Of a stretch of 48,238 nt of DNA, positions 1 through 8,328 are shown in pieces. Every line of letters starts with the position of its first letter. Position 1 is the first letter of the stretch. This stretch comes from Candidatus Galligastranaerophilus intestinavium (GTDB lineage Bacteria; Cyanobacteriota; Vampirovibrionia; Gastranaerophilales; Gastranaerophilaceae). The stretch covers positions 1-48,238 of the forward strand of contig DVJQ01000073.1 of the NCBI GenBank assembly GCA_018716625.1. The letters are read 5' to 3'. The translations under genes were made by a program, and so were the position numbers. Below the pieces are notes generated by a model. It was given only the letters and a program-made list of their open reading frames with translations, searched no databases and was not told the DNA's origin.

Positions 1-332
1 ATTTCTTTTGTATCTTTTACTTTTGTGTCTGAAAAGACGTGCGGATGGCGATGTATAAGCTTTTCATTGATTGTTCTTGCAACGTCGTCAAAGTTGAAAA
101 AGCCCTCATCATCTGCAATTTGAGAGTGCAATACGACTTGTAAAAGAACATCTCCAAGCTCCTCTTTTAAATGTTTCATATCATTTGCATTAATAGCGTC
201 AATTGCCTCATAGGCTTCTTCAAGCATATTTTCTCGAATACTTTTATGTGTTTGCTCTCTATCCCACTTGCAGCCATTTTCACCCCTTAAAATGCGCATT
301 GTTTCAAGGAGCTTTTCAATATTACTTTGCAT
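1..332 (-). CDS. mazG: MazG-type nucleoside triphosphate pyrophosphohydrolase, 3' end cut by window
   Basis: Translating from the ATG at 332-330 gives about 110 residues of a MazG domain: an LRGENGCKWDREQTH segment, the metal-binding EEAYEA and EELGDVLLQVV helices, and the HRHPHVF motif near the window edge. MazG hydrolyses non-canonical or surplus NTPs to NMP and pyrophosphate in the cytoplasm. The start codon overlaps the hisG stop (TAATG), so the two genes are probably co-transcribed and translationally coupled. The C-terminus lies outside the window, so one-domain and two-domain forms cannot be distinguished. Confidence 0.9.
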   Translation of the reverse strand, partial: MQSNIEKLLETMRILRGENGCKWDREQTHKSIRENMLEEAYEAIDAINANDMKHLKEELGDVLLQVVLHSQIADDEGFFNFDDVARTINEKLIHRHPHVFSDTKVKDTKE

Positions 333-1201
333 TATCTCACCATTTGATCAACTGTTAAAATTAAAATACCCTTGCCGCCAATGGCTTTCAGGTGGTCAAT
401 GCTGTCATAGACTTTATCTTTATCCACAACAACATGGATTACAACATTGTCGTTATCGCCCCAAAGTTGCGTAACAGTCGGGGATGAAAGTCCCGGCATA
501 AAACTTTTAACCTCATCAATTTTATTTTTTGGCACATGTACCATTAAATATTTTTTATCTTGTGCGTCAATAACCGAGTTTAGTGCCCTCATTAAAGAAT
601 TTAATTTTTTTTGCTTATCGTCCTCAAGATTTTTTCTTGCGACCACAACCGCGCTGGATTTTAAAATTTTATCTATTATTCTTAGTCTGTTTGATTTTAG
701 AGTCGAGCCGGTTGATGTTATATCAATTACTACATCTGACAACCCAAGGGAGGGCGTAATTTCAACAGCACCGGAAACTTCTATTATATGAGCTTTTTTA
801 CCCAACTTTTCAAAATATTTTTTTGCAATGTTCGGGAAAGATGTCGCAATATTAATTTCGTCGGGCAAATCTTCCACCTTTTTATAAGGGTCATCATCTT
901 TTACTGCCACAACCATCTCGCAAGCGCCAAAGTCAAACTCTTTTACTTTATCAAGCTCAACTTGAGATTCAACAACAACATCCCAGCCCGTAAAACCTAC
1001 ATCTGCAACATTTGCTTCTAAAAACCTCGGTATGTCTTGAGTTCTAACAAAAATCAAAGAATATTTACCGTCGCGAGTCGCAATTTTAAGACATCTCTCA
1101 TCTTTTGTCCCAAAACTAAGCCCTGCGGAGTTTAAAAGTTCATAAATTTTTGTAGAGAGCCTTCCTTTGTTTGGTATGGCTATTTTTAATGCATTATTCA
1201 T
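332..1201 (-). CDS. hisG: ATP phosphoribosyltransferase, long form (HisG-L)
   Basis: First enzyme of histidine synthesis, joining ATP and PRPP to form phosphoribosyl-ATP. The 289 residues match the long, self-regulated form: catalytic domains to about residue 210, then a C-terminal ACT-like domain at about 214-289 that normally binds histidine for feedback inhibition. The PRPP-binding signature (DVVIDITSTGSTLKS, 156-170) is intact. Because this is the long form, no HisZ partner is expected. No Shine-Dalgarno sequence is evident before the ATG. The downstream mazG start overlaps its stop. No other his genes are in the window. Confidence 0.95.
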   Translation of the reverse strand: MNNALKIAIPNKGRLSTKIYELLNSAGLSFGTKDERCLKIATRDGKYSLIFVRTQDIPRFLEANVADVGFTGWDVVVESQVELDKVKEFDFGACEMVVAVKDDDPYKKVEDLPDEINIATSFPNIAKKYFEKLGKKAHIIEVSGAVEITPSLGLSDVVIDITSTGSTLKSNRLRIIDKILKSSAVVVARKNLEDDKQKKLNSLMRALNSVIDAQDKKYLMVHVPKNKIDEVKSFMPGLSSPTVTQLWGDNDNVVIHVVVDKDKVYDSIDHLKAIGGKGILILTVDQMVR

Positions 1202-1238
1202 AGCAAAAAATTACCATATAAAGCTAAAAATGCAACAA

Positions 1239-1266
1239 AAACTCCCTTTAAAATTAAAGGGAGTTT
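1239..1266 (-). terminator. Intrinsic terminator after the TPR gene
   Basis: AAACTCCCTTTAA and TTAAAGGGAGTTT form a 13-bp stem with a two-base loop between the TPR gene and hisG. On the minus strand a T-rich tract follows, so it probably ends TPR transcription before hisG. Confidence 0.8.
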
Positions 1267-1282
1267 CAGGGTTAATTTTAAA

Positions 1283-2341
1283 CTACTTATTCATTTTTAA
1301 TTGAGTTGCTTTTGCTAAAAATTCAAAGCCAACTTCTCTTTCGGCAGGATTATCGCTTAGAGTCATAATTTCGCCCAAAGCCTGCCAATATTGGTAACGC
1401 TTGGGTGCAAGGTCTATTGCTCTTTTTAAATCATCGACGGCAGCTTTTGTATTTAATTTTTTATTAAGCTGCGCCCTTCTAAAATAAGTATTTGCGGAAT
1501 TTGGAACATATTCAAGAGCTTTTGTATAATTTTGTACTGCTTCTTCTGCTTCATTAGAAAAAGGACTTTTACTTAAAAGTTGATAACATCTTGCTTTTTT
1601 GTGATAAGCTTCGCCGATTTTTTCCCTTAGTTTTGCATTTGAAGGCTCTTGTTCAAGCTGACTTGAGTATATTTCAATGGCATTATTATAATCATCAATT
1701 GCAGATTCAAAAGACTTTTCACCCATTAGAATTTCAGCTTTTCTCTCAAGGGCATTTGCTATCTTTAAAGGAGTATCAAAAGAGGCATTTGCCTGCACAG
1801 CGCTTATATATTTTGCATAATCACCGACAGCACTTAATCTCACAGATTTTGCAGCAAGCTCGTCTGATGTTTCAAGTTCTTTTGCATATTTTTCTTTTGT
1901 AAGAGCAAGAAGTCTTAGTGAATTTGCGCTATCAGGTCTTAGTTGGATTGCTTTTGTATAATTTTCAATAGCTTGGGCAAAAAGTCCCAATTCTTTCTCT
2001 GCGCTTGCTTTTGTATGATATCCCCTTGCGTTATTGGGATTTAGTTCAAGGGATTTATCAAGAGCGCTAATACATGCTTGGTAATTTCCTGCTTCAAAAG
2101 CGCTGTAGCCTGCTTTAGCTAAATTTTCAGCCAAAACTTCCTTTTCTTTTTCATCCAAGCTGCCGATTTTACTTTTTGCGCTTAATGCCGAGCTTGATGA
2201 CACAAAAGTATCTTTGCTTGGGCCTTCAAGTTCAATATTACACCCCTTAAAAGAAACAGGGTTATTTTTAACTATAGGGTTGCTTTGAGTACTTTTAAAG
2301 ACCCTGACATTGTTGTTAACAGGCGATGTTATTCCTAACAT
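1283..2341 (-). CDS. Tetratricopeptide repeat protein with N-terminal VSFKG tag
   Basis: This 352-residue protein has at least five TPR units between about residues 70 and 345. Examples are GNYQACISALDKSLELNP, then AIENYTKAIQLRPDS, AIDDYNNAIEIY, AVQNYTKALEYVPNS and AVDDLKRAIDLAPK. TPRs are protein-interaction scaffolds. There is no classical signal peptide. The first 35 residues look disordered and end in NPVSFKG. AAAGGA lies about seven bases before the ATG, supporting the start. The gene is monocistronic, divergent from ileS and followed by a terminator. The specific function is not recognisable. Confidence 0.8.
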   Translation of the reverse strand: MLGITSPVNNNVRVFKSTQSNPIVKNNPVSFKGCNIELEGPSKDTFVSSSSALSAKSKIGSLDEKEKEVLAENLAKAGYSAFEAGNYQACISALDKSLELNPNNARGYHTKASAEKELGLFAQAIENYTKAIQLRPDSANSLRLLALTKEKYAKELETSDELAAKSVRLSAVGDYAKYISAVQANASFDTPLKIANALERKAEILMGEKSFESAIDDYNNAIEIYSSQLEQEPSNAKLREKIGEAYHKKARCYQLLSKSPFSNEAEEAVQNYTKALEYVPNSANTYFRRAQLNKKLNTKAAVDDLKRAIDLAPKRYQYWQALGEIMTLSDNPAEREVGFEFLAKATQLKMNK

Positions 2342-2421
2342 AGCTATTCCTTTCCCAATATTATGCGAATGTGTTTTTTATAATGCCTGTAAAAGGAAAT
2401 CATTGCCAATTATTTAAAATT

Positions 2422-2439
2422 TTTACAATTCTTTACACA
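2422..2439 (+). promoter_or_regulatory. HLR1-like direct repeat upstream of ileS
   Basis: TTTACA-ATTC-TTTACA has a 10-bp period and fits the cyanobacterial RpaB/HLR1 consensus (G/T)TTACA(T/A)(T/A)-N2-(G/T)TTACA(T/A)(T/A), apart from the C at position 7 of the second half. It ends 25 bp before a candidate -35 of the ileS promoter. RpaB binding is inferred only. Confidence 0.45.
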
Positions 2440-2464
2440 TTTATTTTGTAAAAGGGGCTAAATT

Positions 2465-2492
2465 TTGAAAATTAATATTTTTATCATAAAAT
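2465..2492 (+). promoter_or_regulatory. Sigma70-type promoter for ileS
   Basis: TTGAAA (2465-2470), a 16-bp spacer and TAAAAT (2487-2492) give a transcription start near 2499, about 24 bases before the ileS ATG. No T-box leader (specifier hairpin or GGTGG box) is present. Confidence 0.55.
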
Positions 2493-2522
2493 GTTTTTAT
2501 AACAGAGAGGATTTTTAGGAAT

Positions 2523-5336
2523 ATGACAGAGGAAAAGAAAGAATTTAAAAATACGCTTAATTTACCGCAAACAACACTTGCAATGCGTGCAAACGCTCCT
2601 GTAAGAGAGGTAGAAATCCAAAAATTTTGGGAAGAAAACAAAATTTATGAAAAGTGTGTCCAAAATCGCGATAAAGCAAATAAATTCATTCTTCACGACG
2701 GTCCTCCATACTTGAGTTCAGATAAAATCCACATCGGAACGGCACTTAATAAAATTTTAAAAGATATTGTAATTAAATATAAAACTCAAAAGGGCTGCTA
2801 TGCTCCTTACGTCCCCGGTTATGACGCCCATGGGCTGCCTATTGAAAACGCTGTTGTAAAAAACATAAAAGGCGGCAGGGAAGCAATTACACCTTATGAA
2901 CTAAGGCAAAAATGCAGAGAATTTGCACTTAAAAACTTAAAAGGACAAGAGGCAAACTTTAGACGTCTTGGGGTTTTGGGCAATTGGGAAAACCCTTATT
3001 TATCCATTGCACCTGAGTTTGAAGCACAACAAATCAGAATATTTTACGAAATGTATAAAAAAGGCTACATCCAAAAAGGTTTAAAGCCTGTTTATTGGTG
3101 CGCAAGCTGCGAAACAGCCCTTGCTGAGGCTGAGGTTGAATACGCCGATCATACATCAGAGTCAATTTATGTAAAATTCAAATTTATTGATGATGATTGC
3201 AAAAAAATATACAAAATGGCAAACGTTGAGTCAAATTTAGGGCTATACAGCATAATTTGGACGACAACCCCTTGGACAATTCCTTCAAATATGGCAATAA
3301 GCTTGCATCCTGACTTTGAATATCAAATTTTTGAATACGAAGGCGCAAATTATATTGTTGCAAAAGAACTTTTGGAAAGCTTTACAAAAGATGTTGAATG
3401 GGAAGGCGTAAAACTCCTTGGCTCAACTGTTTTAGGCTCGCAACTTGAAAATCTTAAAACCAAACACCCGATGTACGACAGATTTTCACCGATTTTAGTC
3501 GGAGAGCACGTAACACTTGAGGCAGGTACAGGCGCTGTTCATACTGCCCCTGGACATGGTCTTGAGGACTGGGAAGTTTGCCAAAAATATGGTATAGAAA
3601 CATTCTCTCCTTTTGACTCTAAGGGTCGTTGGACTTCTCAAGTAAGCGAGCTTGAGGGTGTTCCTTATTACAAAGGTAATTCTATTGTTATAGACAAATT
3701 AAAAGAGTTGGGCGCACTAATTAAAGAATCACCCATAACACACAGCTACCCGCATTGTTGGAGATGTAAAAACCCTGTTATGTACAGGGCAACTCCGCAG
3801 TGGTTTGTGCGTGTCGGCGAATACAAAAATCAAACTCTTGAAGCAATTAAAAATGTACAGTGGATACCTTCAGCAGGCGAAAAAAGAATTTCAAACATGG
3901 TTGAAAACCGCTCTGACTGGTGTATTTCGCGCCAAAGAGCTTGGGGTGTGCCTATACCTGTTCTCTACTGTAAAAAATGCGGCAAAGCTATTGTTACCGA
4001 TGAAACAATTAATATAATAGCGGAAAAATTTGAAAAAGAATCTTCTGACGCTTGGGTTAAGTATGAAGCGAAAGATTTTGTCCCGCAAGGGTTTAAGTGT
4101 GAATGCGGTTGTAGTGAATTTGAAAAAGAAACCGATATTATGGATGTTTGGTTTGATTCAGGTTCATCTTGGTCAGCAGTTGTTGAAAAACGCTCTGACG
4201 AACTTGGTACAATCCCTGTTGAAATGTATTTGGAAGGCTCGGATCAGCACCGCGGTTGGTTCCAATCTTCTCTTTTAACTTGCGTTGCAACACGTGGAAC
4301 TGCGCCATACAAGACCGTTTTAACCCATGGATTTGTACTTGACGGCGAAGGTCGCAAAATGTCAAAATCTTTAGGTAACGTTGTTTTACCCCAAGAAGTC
4401 ACAAAAGTCTACGGTGCTGACGTACTAAGACTTTGGGCTGCAAGCGTTGACTACAGAAATGACATTAAAATCGGCGAAAATATAATCAAACAACTTGTTG
4501 AAATTTTCAAAAAAACAAGAAACACTGCAAGATTTTTGCTGGGAAATTTGTTTGATTTTAACCCTAAAGATGATTATGTCGATTATCAAAACCTTAAAAG
4601 CATTGATAAATTTGCTCTTTCAAGGTTAAATGCACTTGTTAAAAATGTAAATGAGGCTTTTGAAAATTACGAGTTTTACAAATATTTCCAATACCTGCAA
4701 AACTTTGCAGCAGTTGATCTAAGCTCGTTTTACCTTGATATTGTAAAAGACAGACTCTATACGTCGGGCAAAAAATCTCTGTCCCGTCGTGCTTGTCAAA
4801 CGGTTATGTATGAAATATTGCAGACGCTCTGCCGCATTTTGGTTCCTGTTATGCCTCATCAGGCTGAGGACATTTGGCAAAATATGCCCGAGTGTCAAAG
4901 AGCAGGTCTAGAGAGCATTTTGCTTTCAGACTGGGTTGAAGTTAAACCGCAGTGGGATAATACAGAACTTGAAAAAGAATTTGGCGAGCTTTTAAAAACG
5001 CGCGATATCGTTTCTCATGCGATTGAACCCTTGCGCTCGGGAGATGAAAAAATAGTTGGCAGCTCTTTAGAAGTTGATATTTTAATTCACAGTGACAATG
5101 CGCAAAATCAAGAATTGCTTGAAAAGTATAAAAACGAATTGGGTGATTTATACATTGTGTCACACGTTTTTGTTGATGATGACGCAAAATTTGAAGCTAT
5201 AGGCGAATTTGAGCAGGACGGATACAGGGTAAAAGTCCAAAAAGCCCAAGGCAAAAAGTGCGAACGTTGCTGGAAATATCGTGAACTCAACAGTGACGGC
5301 ATTTGCGAGGACTGCGCTCAAGCAATAAATTGTTAA
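2523..5336 (+). CDS. ileS: Isoleucyl-tRNA synthetase
   Basis: This class Ia synthetase charges tRNA-Ile and edits Val-tRNA-Ile. Its 937 residues match full-length bacterial IleRS. The N-terminal catalytic segment HDGPPYLSSDKIHIGT lies at about 58-73. The CP1 editing insertion covers about 190-400 and includes TTTPWTIPSN. KMSKS is at 612-616. An anticodon-binding domain and a C-terminal zinc finger (CERC and CEDC, about 913-932) follow. AGGA lies close upstream of the ATG. The signature normally read as HIGH is HIGT here, confirmed in the DNA (cacatcggaacg). The gene appears monocistronic. Confidence 0.97.
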   Translation: MTEEKKEFKNTLNLPQTTLAMRANAPVREVEIQKFWEENKIYEKCVQNRDKANKFILHDGPPYLSSDKIHIGTALNKILKDIVIKYKTQKGCYAPYVPGYDAHGLPIENAVVKNIKGGREAITPYELRQKCREFALKNLKGQEANFRRLGVLGNWENPYLSIAPEFEAQQIRIFYEMYKKGYIQKGLKPVYWCASCETALAEAEVEYADHTSESIYVKFKFIDDDCKKIYKMANVESNLGLYSIIWTTTPWTIPSNMAISLHPDFEYQIFEYEGANYIVAKELLESFTKDVEWEGVKLLGSTVLGSQLENLKTKHPMYDRFSPILVGEHVTLEAGTGAVHTAPGHGLEDWEVCQKYGIETFSPFDSKGRWTSQVSELEGVPYYKGNSIVIDKLKELGALIKESPITHSYPHCWRCKNPVMYRATPQWFVRVGEYKNQTLEAIKNVQWIPSAGEKRISNMVENRSDWCISRQRAWGVPIPVLYCKKCGKAIVTDETINIIAEKFEKESSDAWVKYEAKDFVPQGFKCECGCSEFEKETDIMDVWFDSGSSWSAVVEKRSDELGTIPVEMYLEGSDQHRGWFQSSLLTCVATRGTAPYKTVLTHGFVLDGEGRKMSKSLGNVVLPQEVTKVYGADVLRLWAASVDYRNDIKIGENIIKQLVEIFKKTRNTARFLLGNLFDFNPKDDYVDYQNLKSIDKFALSRLNALVKNVNEAFENYEFYKYFQYLQNFAAVDLSSFYLDIVKDRLYTSGKKSLSRRACQTVMYEILQTLCRILVPVMPHQAEDIWQNMPECQRAGLESILLSDWVEVKPQWDNTELEKEFGELLKTRDIVSHAIEPLRSGDEKIVGSSLEVDILIHSDNAQNQELLEKYKNELGDLYIVSHVFVDDDAKFEAIGEFEQDGYRVKVQKAQGKKCERCWKYRELNSDGICEDCAQAINC

Positions 5337-5368
5337 ATCATGTTACAATTTGACACTTTTAAGTAATT

Positions 5369-5411
5369 AGCCGCAAGAATTTTTGTTAATTTATATAGCA
5401 GCAAGAATTTT
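5369..5411 (+). repeat. Pair of 15-bp direct repeats upstream of the FliG/MgtE-like gene
   Basis: AGCCGCAAGAATTTT at 5369-5383 and AGCAGCAAGAATTTT at 5397-5411 differ at one base and are 28 bp apart. They sit just before the GTG start at 5425, with a TATATA stretch between them. They may be a regulator site or a leader duplication. Confidence 0.5.
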
Positions 5412-5424
5412 ACGGGGTTAAAAA

Positions 5425-6321
5425 GTGATTCAACTCAATTTAGATTTGAATTATTTAACTCAATACTTTGAAATTACTACTCAAAGGTTAAATGAGTACA
5501 GTGCAAAAAGTATTGACGAAGTAATGGAGCTTGAGGAGCAAGAAGGCAATCAAGCTGCCTCACTTATTGCTTCTGCAATGCAAAATCCTGATAAACTTGC
5601 AAAATTATTGCAACTCATCGACCCTAAAAACAGATATTTAATCATAAGAAATTTATCTGAAAATGACCTTTCAAAACTCTTGCCATATTTAGAGCAAGAG
5701 GACTTACTTTGGGGTTTAAAATATTTTAGGGTAGATAAAATTATTGAAATGCTCAACAAACTCCCGACAGAGGAGCTTATGAGCGTTGTGCTGCAACGCT
5801 TTACACTAAAAGACATTTTCCTTTTAATGCCTCAGGAAGATATAAATAAATTTTTTGAAAATCAAGAGGTAGAGCGCCAAGACGTTATGAAATACTTTGA
5901 AACTCTTAACCCTTCGGAGTTAGAGCGAATTTTAATGCACCAGTTCGGAAATTCTATGAAAGATAAAACCCAGCAAGAGCATTTGATGTTCATAAATTCT
6001 CTGCGCGACGAAGACTTTACAAAAATGCTTCAAAATATGGAAAAGCCTGACCAAGTGGGTCTTATGGTAGGTCTTGTAAAAGAAAAGCCCGAGCTTATGG
6101 AGCAAATTAACCCCGAGAATATAACGCGCCCTATGAGGACTATGGAAAAACATGACATACTAAAATGTATGGATGTTTTGGATCCTGAGTTTTTGATACC
6201 TATGGTAGAGGAGTTGCCGCCTGATTTGCTGCAAGTTGTTGCAACTCAAATTGACCCCAGAATTTTTGCGCAGGTTTTAATTGACGAATTTCCCGATGTA
6301 CTTTCAAAAATAGCACTCTAG
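5425..6321 (+). CDS. Helical-repeat protein resembling FliG/MgtE N-terminal domains
   Basis: An acidic, Leu/Met-rich, all-helical 298-residue protein with no signal peptide, membrane segment or catalytic motif. Repeated units such as DKLAKLLQLIDPKNRYLIIRN and EEDLLWGLKYF-type helices, each with a turn containing LPxE or LDPxx, resemble the superhelical repeats of FliG and the MgtE N-domain. The GTG start follows GGGG; an in-frame ATG lies at 5524. Its TAG stop overlaps the convergent lptF/G stop within CTAG. A flagellar or motor role is only suggested, by the orphan fliN 4 kb away. Confidence 0.5.
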   Translation: MIQLNLDLNYLTQYFEITTQRLNEYSAKSIDEVMELEEQEGNQAASLIASAMQNPDKLAKLLQLIDPKNRYLIIRNLSENDLSKLLPYLEQEDLLWGLKYFRVDKIIEMLNKLPTEELMSVVLQRFTLKDIFLLMPQEDINKFFENQEVERQDVMKYFETLNPSELERILMHQFGNSMKDKTQQEHLMFINSLRDEDFTKMLQNMEKPDQVGLMVGLVKEKPELMEQINPENITRPMRTMEKHDILKCMDVLDPEFLIPMVEELPPDLLQVVATQIDPRIFAQVLIDEFPDVLSKIAL

Positions 6322-7493
6322 GTTATAGTGTAAGCTTTTTTGTAGTACAAAAACGAGCCTATTAAAAATATTGCAATTACCGGAAGCCAAGCTGCCATAA
6401 AGGGGCTTATTGCCTTTGTTTCGCCTAAATTTAGAGAAAAAGCCCTAATCAGATAATAAACAAATATTATAATAACGCTAAACAAGAATCCCCTGTTATA
6501 CCTGACGCGAGGAGGCGTTATTGCAAGCGGAATGCCCACGATTGTAAGAGCTATTGTTGTTACGGGCAGCGCTAATTTGTCGTATAAATCTACCTGATAT
6601 TTTATTTTTAATTTTTCTACAAATTCCTTATTGAGCTTGTTTTTATTTATATATTTTAAAAGTTTAAAGAAATTGTACTGGCTTGCCGTTTCTTTTACAA
6701 GTCCGTCAGCGTTTTCAATGCCAAAACTTACCGTTGAATCGTCAAAAAGGCTTGTGTTAAAGATTTTACCGCTTTTTGAAATTGTATATATTACTCCGCC
6801 GTTAAAAATCCAGCCCAATTCTCCCGTTCTTCCCGCTTTTGCCTGTACAATCTGGATTGCGTCTTTGTCTGACAAGTCAACCAAAGTAACATTGTTTAAG
6901 GTTTTATTTTTGCACTCCTCAATATAGATAAGCCTTTTTAAAACGTTATTTTTGTCGGCATCTTTTATTGTAAAATTCATTCTGCCTTCAGGCACGTGTT
7001 TATTTTGCAGAGAATAAATCGCGAGGTGTTTTGATGTCATACTTGTTGCAGGTACAATCAGTTCGCTTATAAAAAAGCTTACAAAAGTCATAACTATCGC
7101 AAAAACAAATATGGGTCGTGCAATCCTTGAAATGCTTATCCCGCAAGCTTTTAAAACCGTAACTTCAGAATTCAGACTCAATCTGTTAACGGTCATAACC
7201 GTTGCAAAAAGCGTTGAAATTGGTATTGTCATAACAAAAACTTGCGGCAAATTCAAAATAATCATCATAAAAGCAATGTTAAAAGGTATGCCATACAGTG
7301 TTATTTGTTTAATCAGCTGAGTAAAAGTTTCAGAGGCAAAAATGATTGACGTAAAAATAATTACACCCATCAAAAACACCTCTAAAAGCTGCTTTAGAAT
7401 ATATTTATCCAAAATAGGCATTTGAGCGTATTTTTTATAGATGTAATTTTTTATATTGCTAAAGATTAAACTTGTTTTTGCCTTTTTTGTCAT
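6318..7493 (-). CDS. LptF/LptG family lipopolysaccharide export permease
   Basis: YjgP/YjgQ-family inner-membrane protein of the LptB2FG transporter, which extracts lipopolysaccharide for transport to the outer membrane. Three N-terminal hydrophobic segments (about 35-60, 75-100 and 125-150) precede a periplasmic jelly-roll at about 155-290. Three C-terminal segments follow (about 305-325, 335-355 and 365-385). The LALPVTTIALTIVGIPLAI segment is family-like. The annotated start overlaps tyrA by 35 bases. A Met at 7421 (MPILDKYILKQ) may be the true start, and neither has a clear ribosome-binding site. F and G cannot be told apart here, and one copy may serve as both. Confidence 0.85.
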   Translation of the reverse strand: MTKKAKTSLIFSNIKNYIYKKYAQMPILDKYILKQLLEVFLMGVIIFTSIIFASETFTQLIKQITLYGIPFNIAFMMIILNLPQVFVMTIPISTLFATVMTVNRLSLNSEVTVLKACGISISRIARPIFVFAIVMTFVSFFISELIVPATSMTSKHLAIYSLQNKHVPEGRMNFTIKDADKNNVLKRLIYIEECKNKTLNNVTLVDLSDKDAIQIVQAKAGRTGELGWIFNGGVIYTISKSGKIFNTSLFDDSTVSFGIENADGLVKETASQYNFFKLLKYINKNKLNKEFVEKLKIKYQVDLYDKLALPVTTIALTIVGIPLAITPPRVRYNRGFLFSVIIIFVYYLIRAFSLNLGETKAISPFMAAWLPVIAIFLIGSFLYYKKAYTIT

Positions 7494-8253
7494 ACATTTG
7501 TGCTCTTTTTTGGCTTATGTTTTTAAGCACTTTTATTCTCTCATCATCCTTTAGGTTTTTCAAGTAATTAAGCTCTTTGATGAACAAATCTAAACTTTTA
7601 TCAATATTTTTTTTGTTTAACTTTAACATATCTCCGGCTAAGACTTCATTTGTCAAAGCAAGCCTTGTAGTATCGCGAAAACCGCTTGCGGCAATAGTTT
7701 TTGCCTCGTCAGATTCAACTGAATTAAAAAGTGCAAAAGATAAAAGCATTGGCAGATGAGAAATTTGCGCCGCAGCAAAGTCATGGGTTTTTGCATCCAT
7801 TAAAACAGGTGTTGCACCCATAAATTTTATAATTTCCTCAAGTATGGCGTTGTGCTTTGTTATAACCCACTTTGCACCCAAAAACAAATCATCTTTTGAC
7901 GCGTCAAAACCTGATTCTTCAGTGCCTGCCATAGGATGGGTTCCGATGTAGTTAAACTTATATCCCCCCTCCAAAAAACCTTTGAGCGAGCAAACATCAC
8001 AGACAATACACTTTGGAGAAACAATATTTTCAAGCCTCTTTAAAGTGTTTTTTGCCTCATTCATCGGTGTACACACAAAAACAACATCTGCCCCTCTGAC
8101 ATCTTCAATCATATCCGAAGCATAAGGAGTATAGCTTTTTGCTTTGTTGTAACTTGACTTTGAAACTGCGGCAATCTCCCAATCACTCTCACCGAGCGAT
8201 TTTAAAATCGAACCGCCAATCAACCCTAAACCAATAATTGCGATTTTTAACAT
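7459..8253 (-). CDS. tyrA: Prephenate/arogenate dehydrogenase
   Basis: Oxidative decarboxylation of prephenate (or arogenate) in tyrosine synthesis. The 264 residues have an N-terminal Rossmann motif, GLGLIGGS (8-15), and the TyrA signature GTHPMAGTEESGF at about 104-116. A helical C-terminal dimerisation region contains AAAQISHLPMLLSFAL. There is no ACT or chorismate-mutase domain, so this is the short, monofunctional type. It precedes the lptF/G gene and overlaps its longest reading. Substrate preference cannot be told from sequence alone. Confidence 0.92.
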   Translation of the reverse strand: MLKIAIIGLGLIGGSILKSLGESDWEIAAVSKSSYNKAKSYTPYASDMIEDVRGADVVFVCTPMNEAKNTLKRLENIVSPKCIVCDVCSLKGFLEGGYKFNYIGTHPMAGTEESGFDASKDDLFLGAKWVITKHNAILEEIIKFMGATPVLMDAKTHDFAAAQISHLPMLLSFALFNSVESDEAKTIAASGFRDTTRLALTNEVLAGDMLKLNKKNIDKSLDLFIKELNYLKNLKDDERIKVLKNISQKRAQMYDKKGKNKFNL

Positions 8254-8328
8254 GTTATATATTATATAATAAATTTTGATTTTTGTATTATAATGGTTAA
8301 GAAAATTAAAGTATTTTTGGAGGTGAAA

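Noticed and set aside
2342-2522. T-box leader for ileS
   Set aside because: No specifier loop, no T-box GGTGG sequence and no antiterminator/terminator pair in the 180-bp gap.
8293-8328. Upstream ATG for the LeuD-like gene
   Set aside because: It overlaps the TATAAT -10 box and has no ribosome-binding site, whereas GGAGGTG precedes the ATG at 8329.
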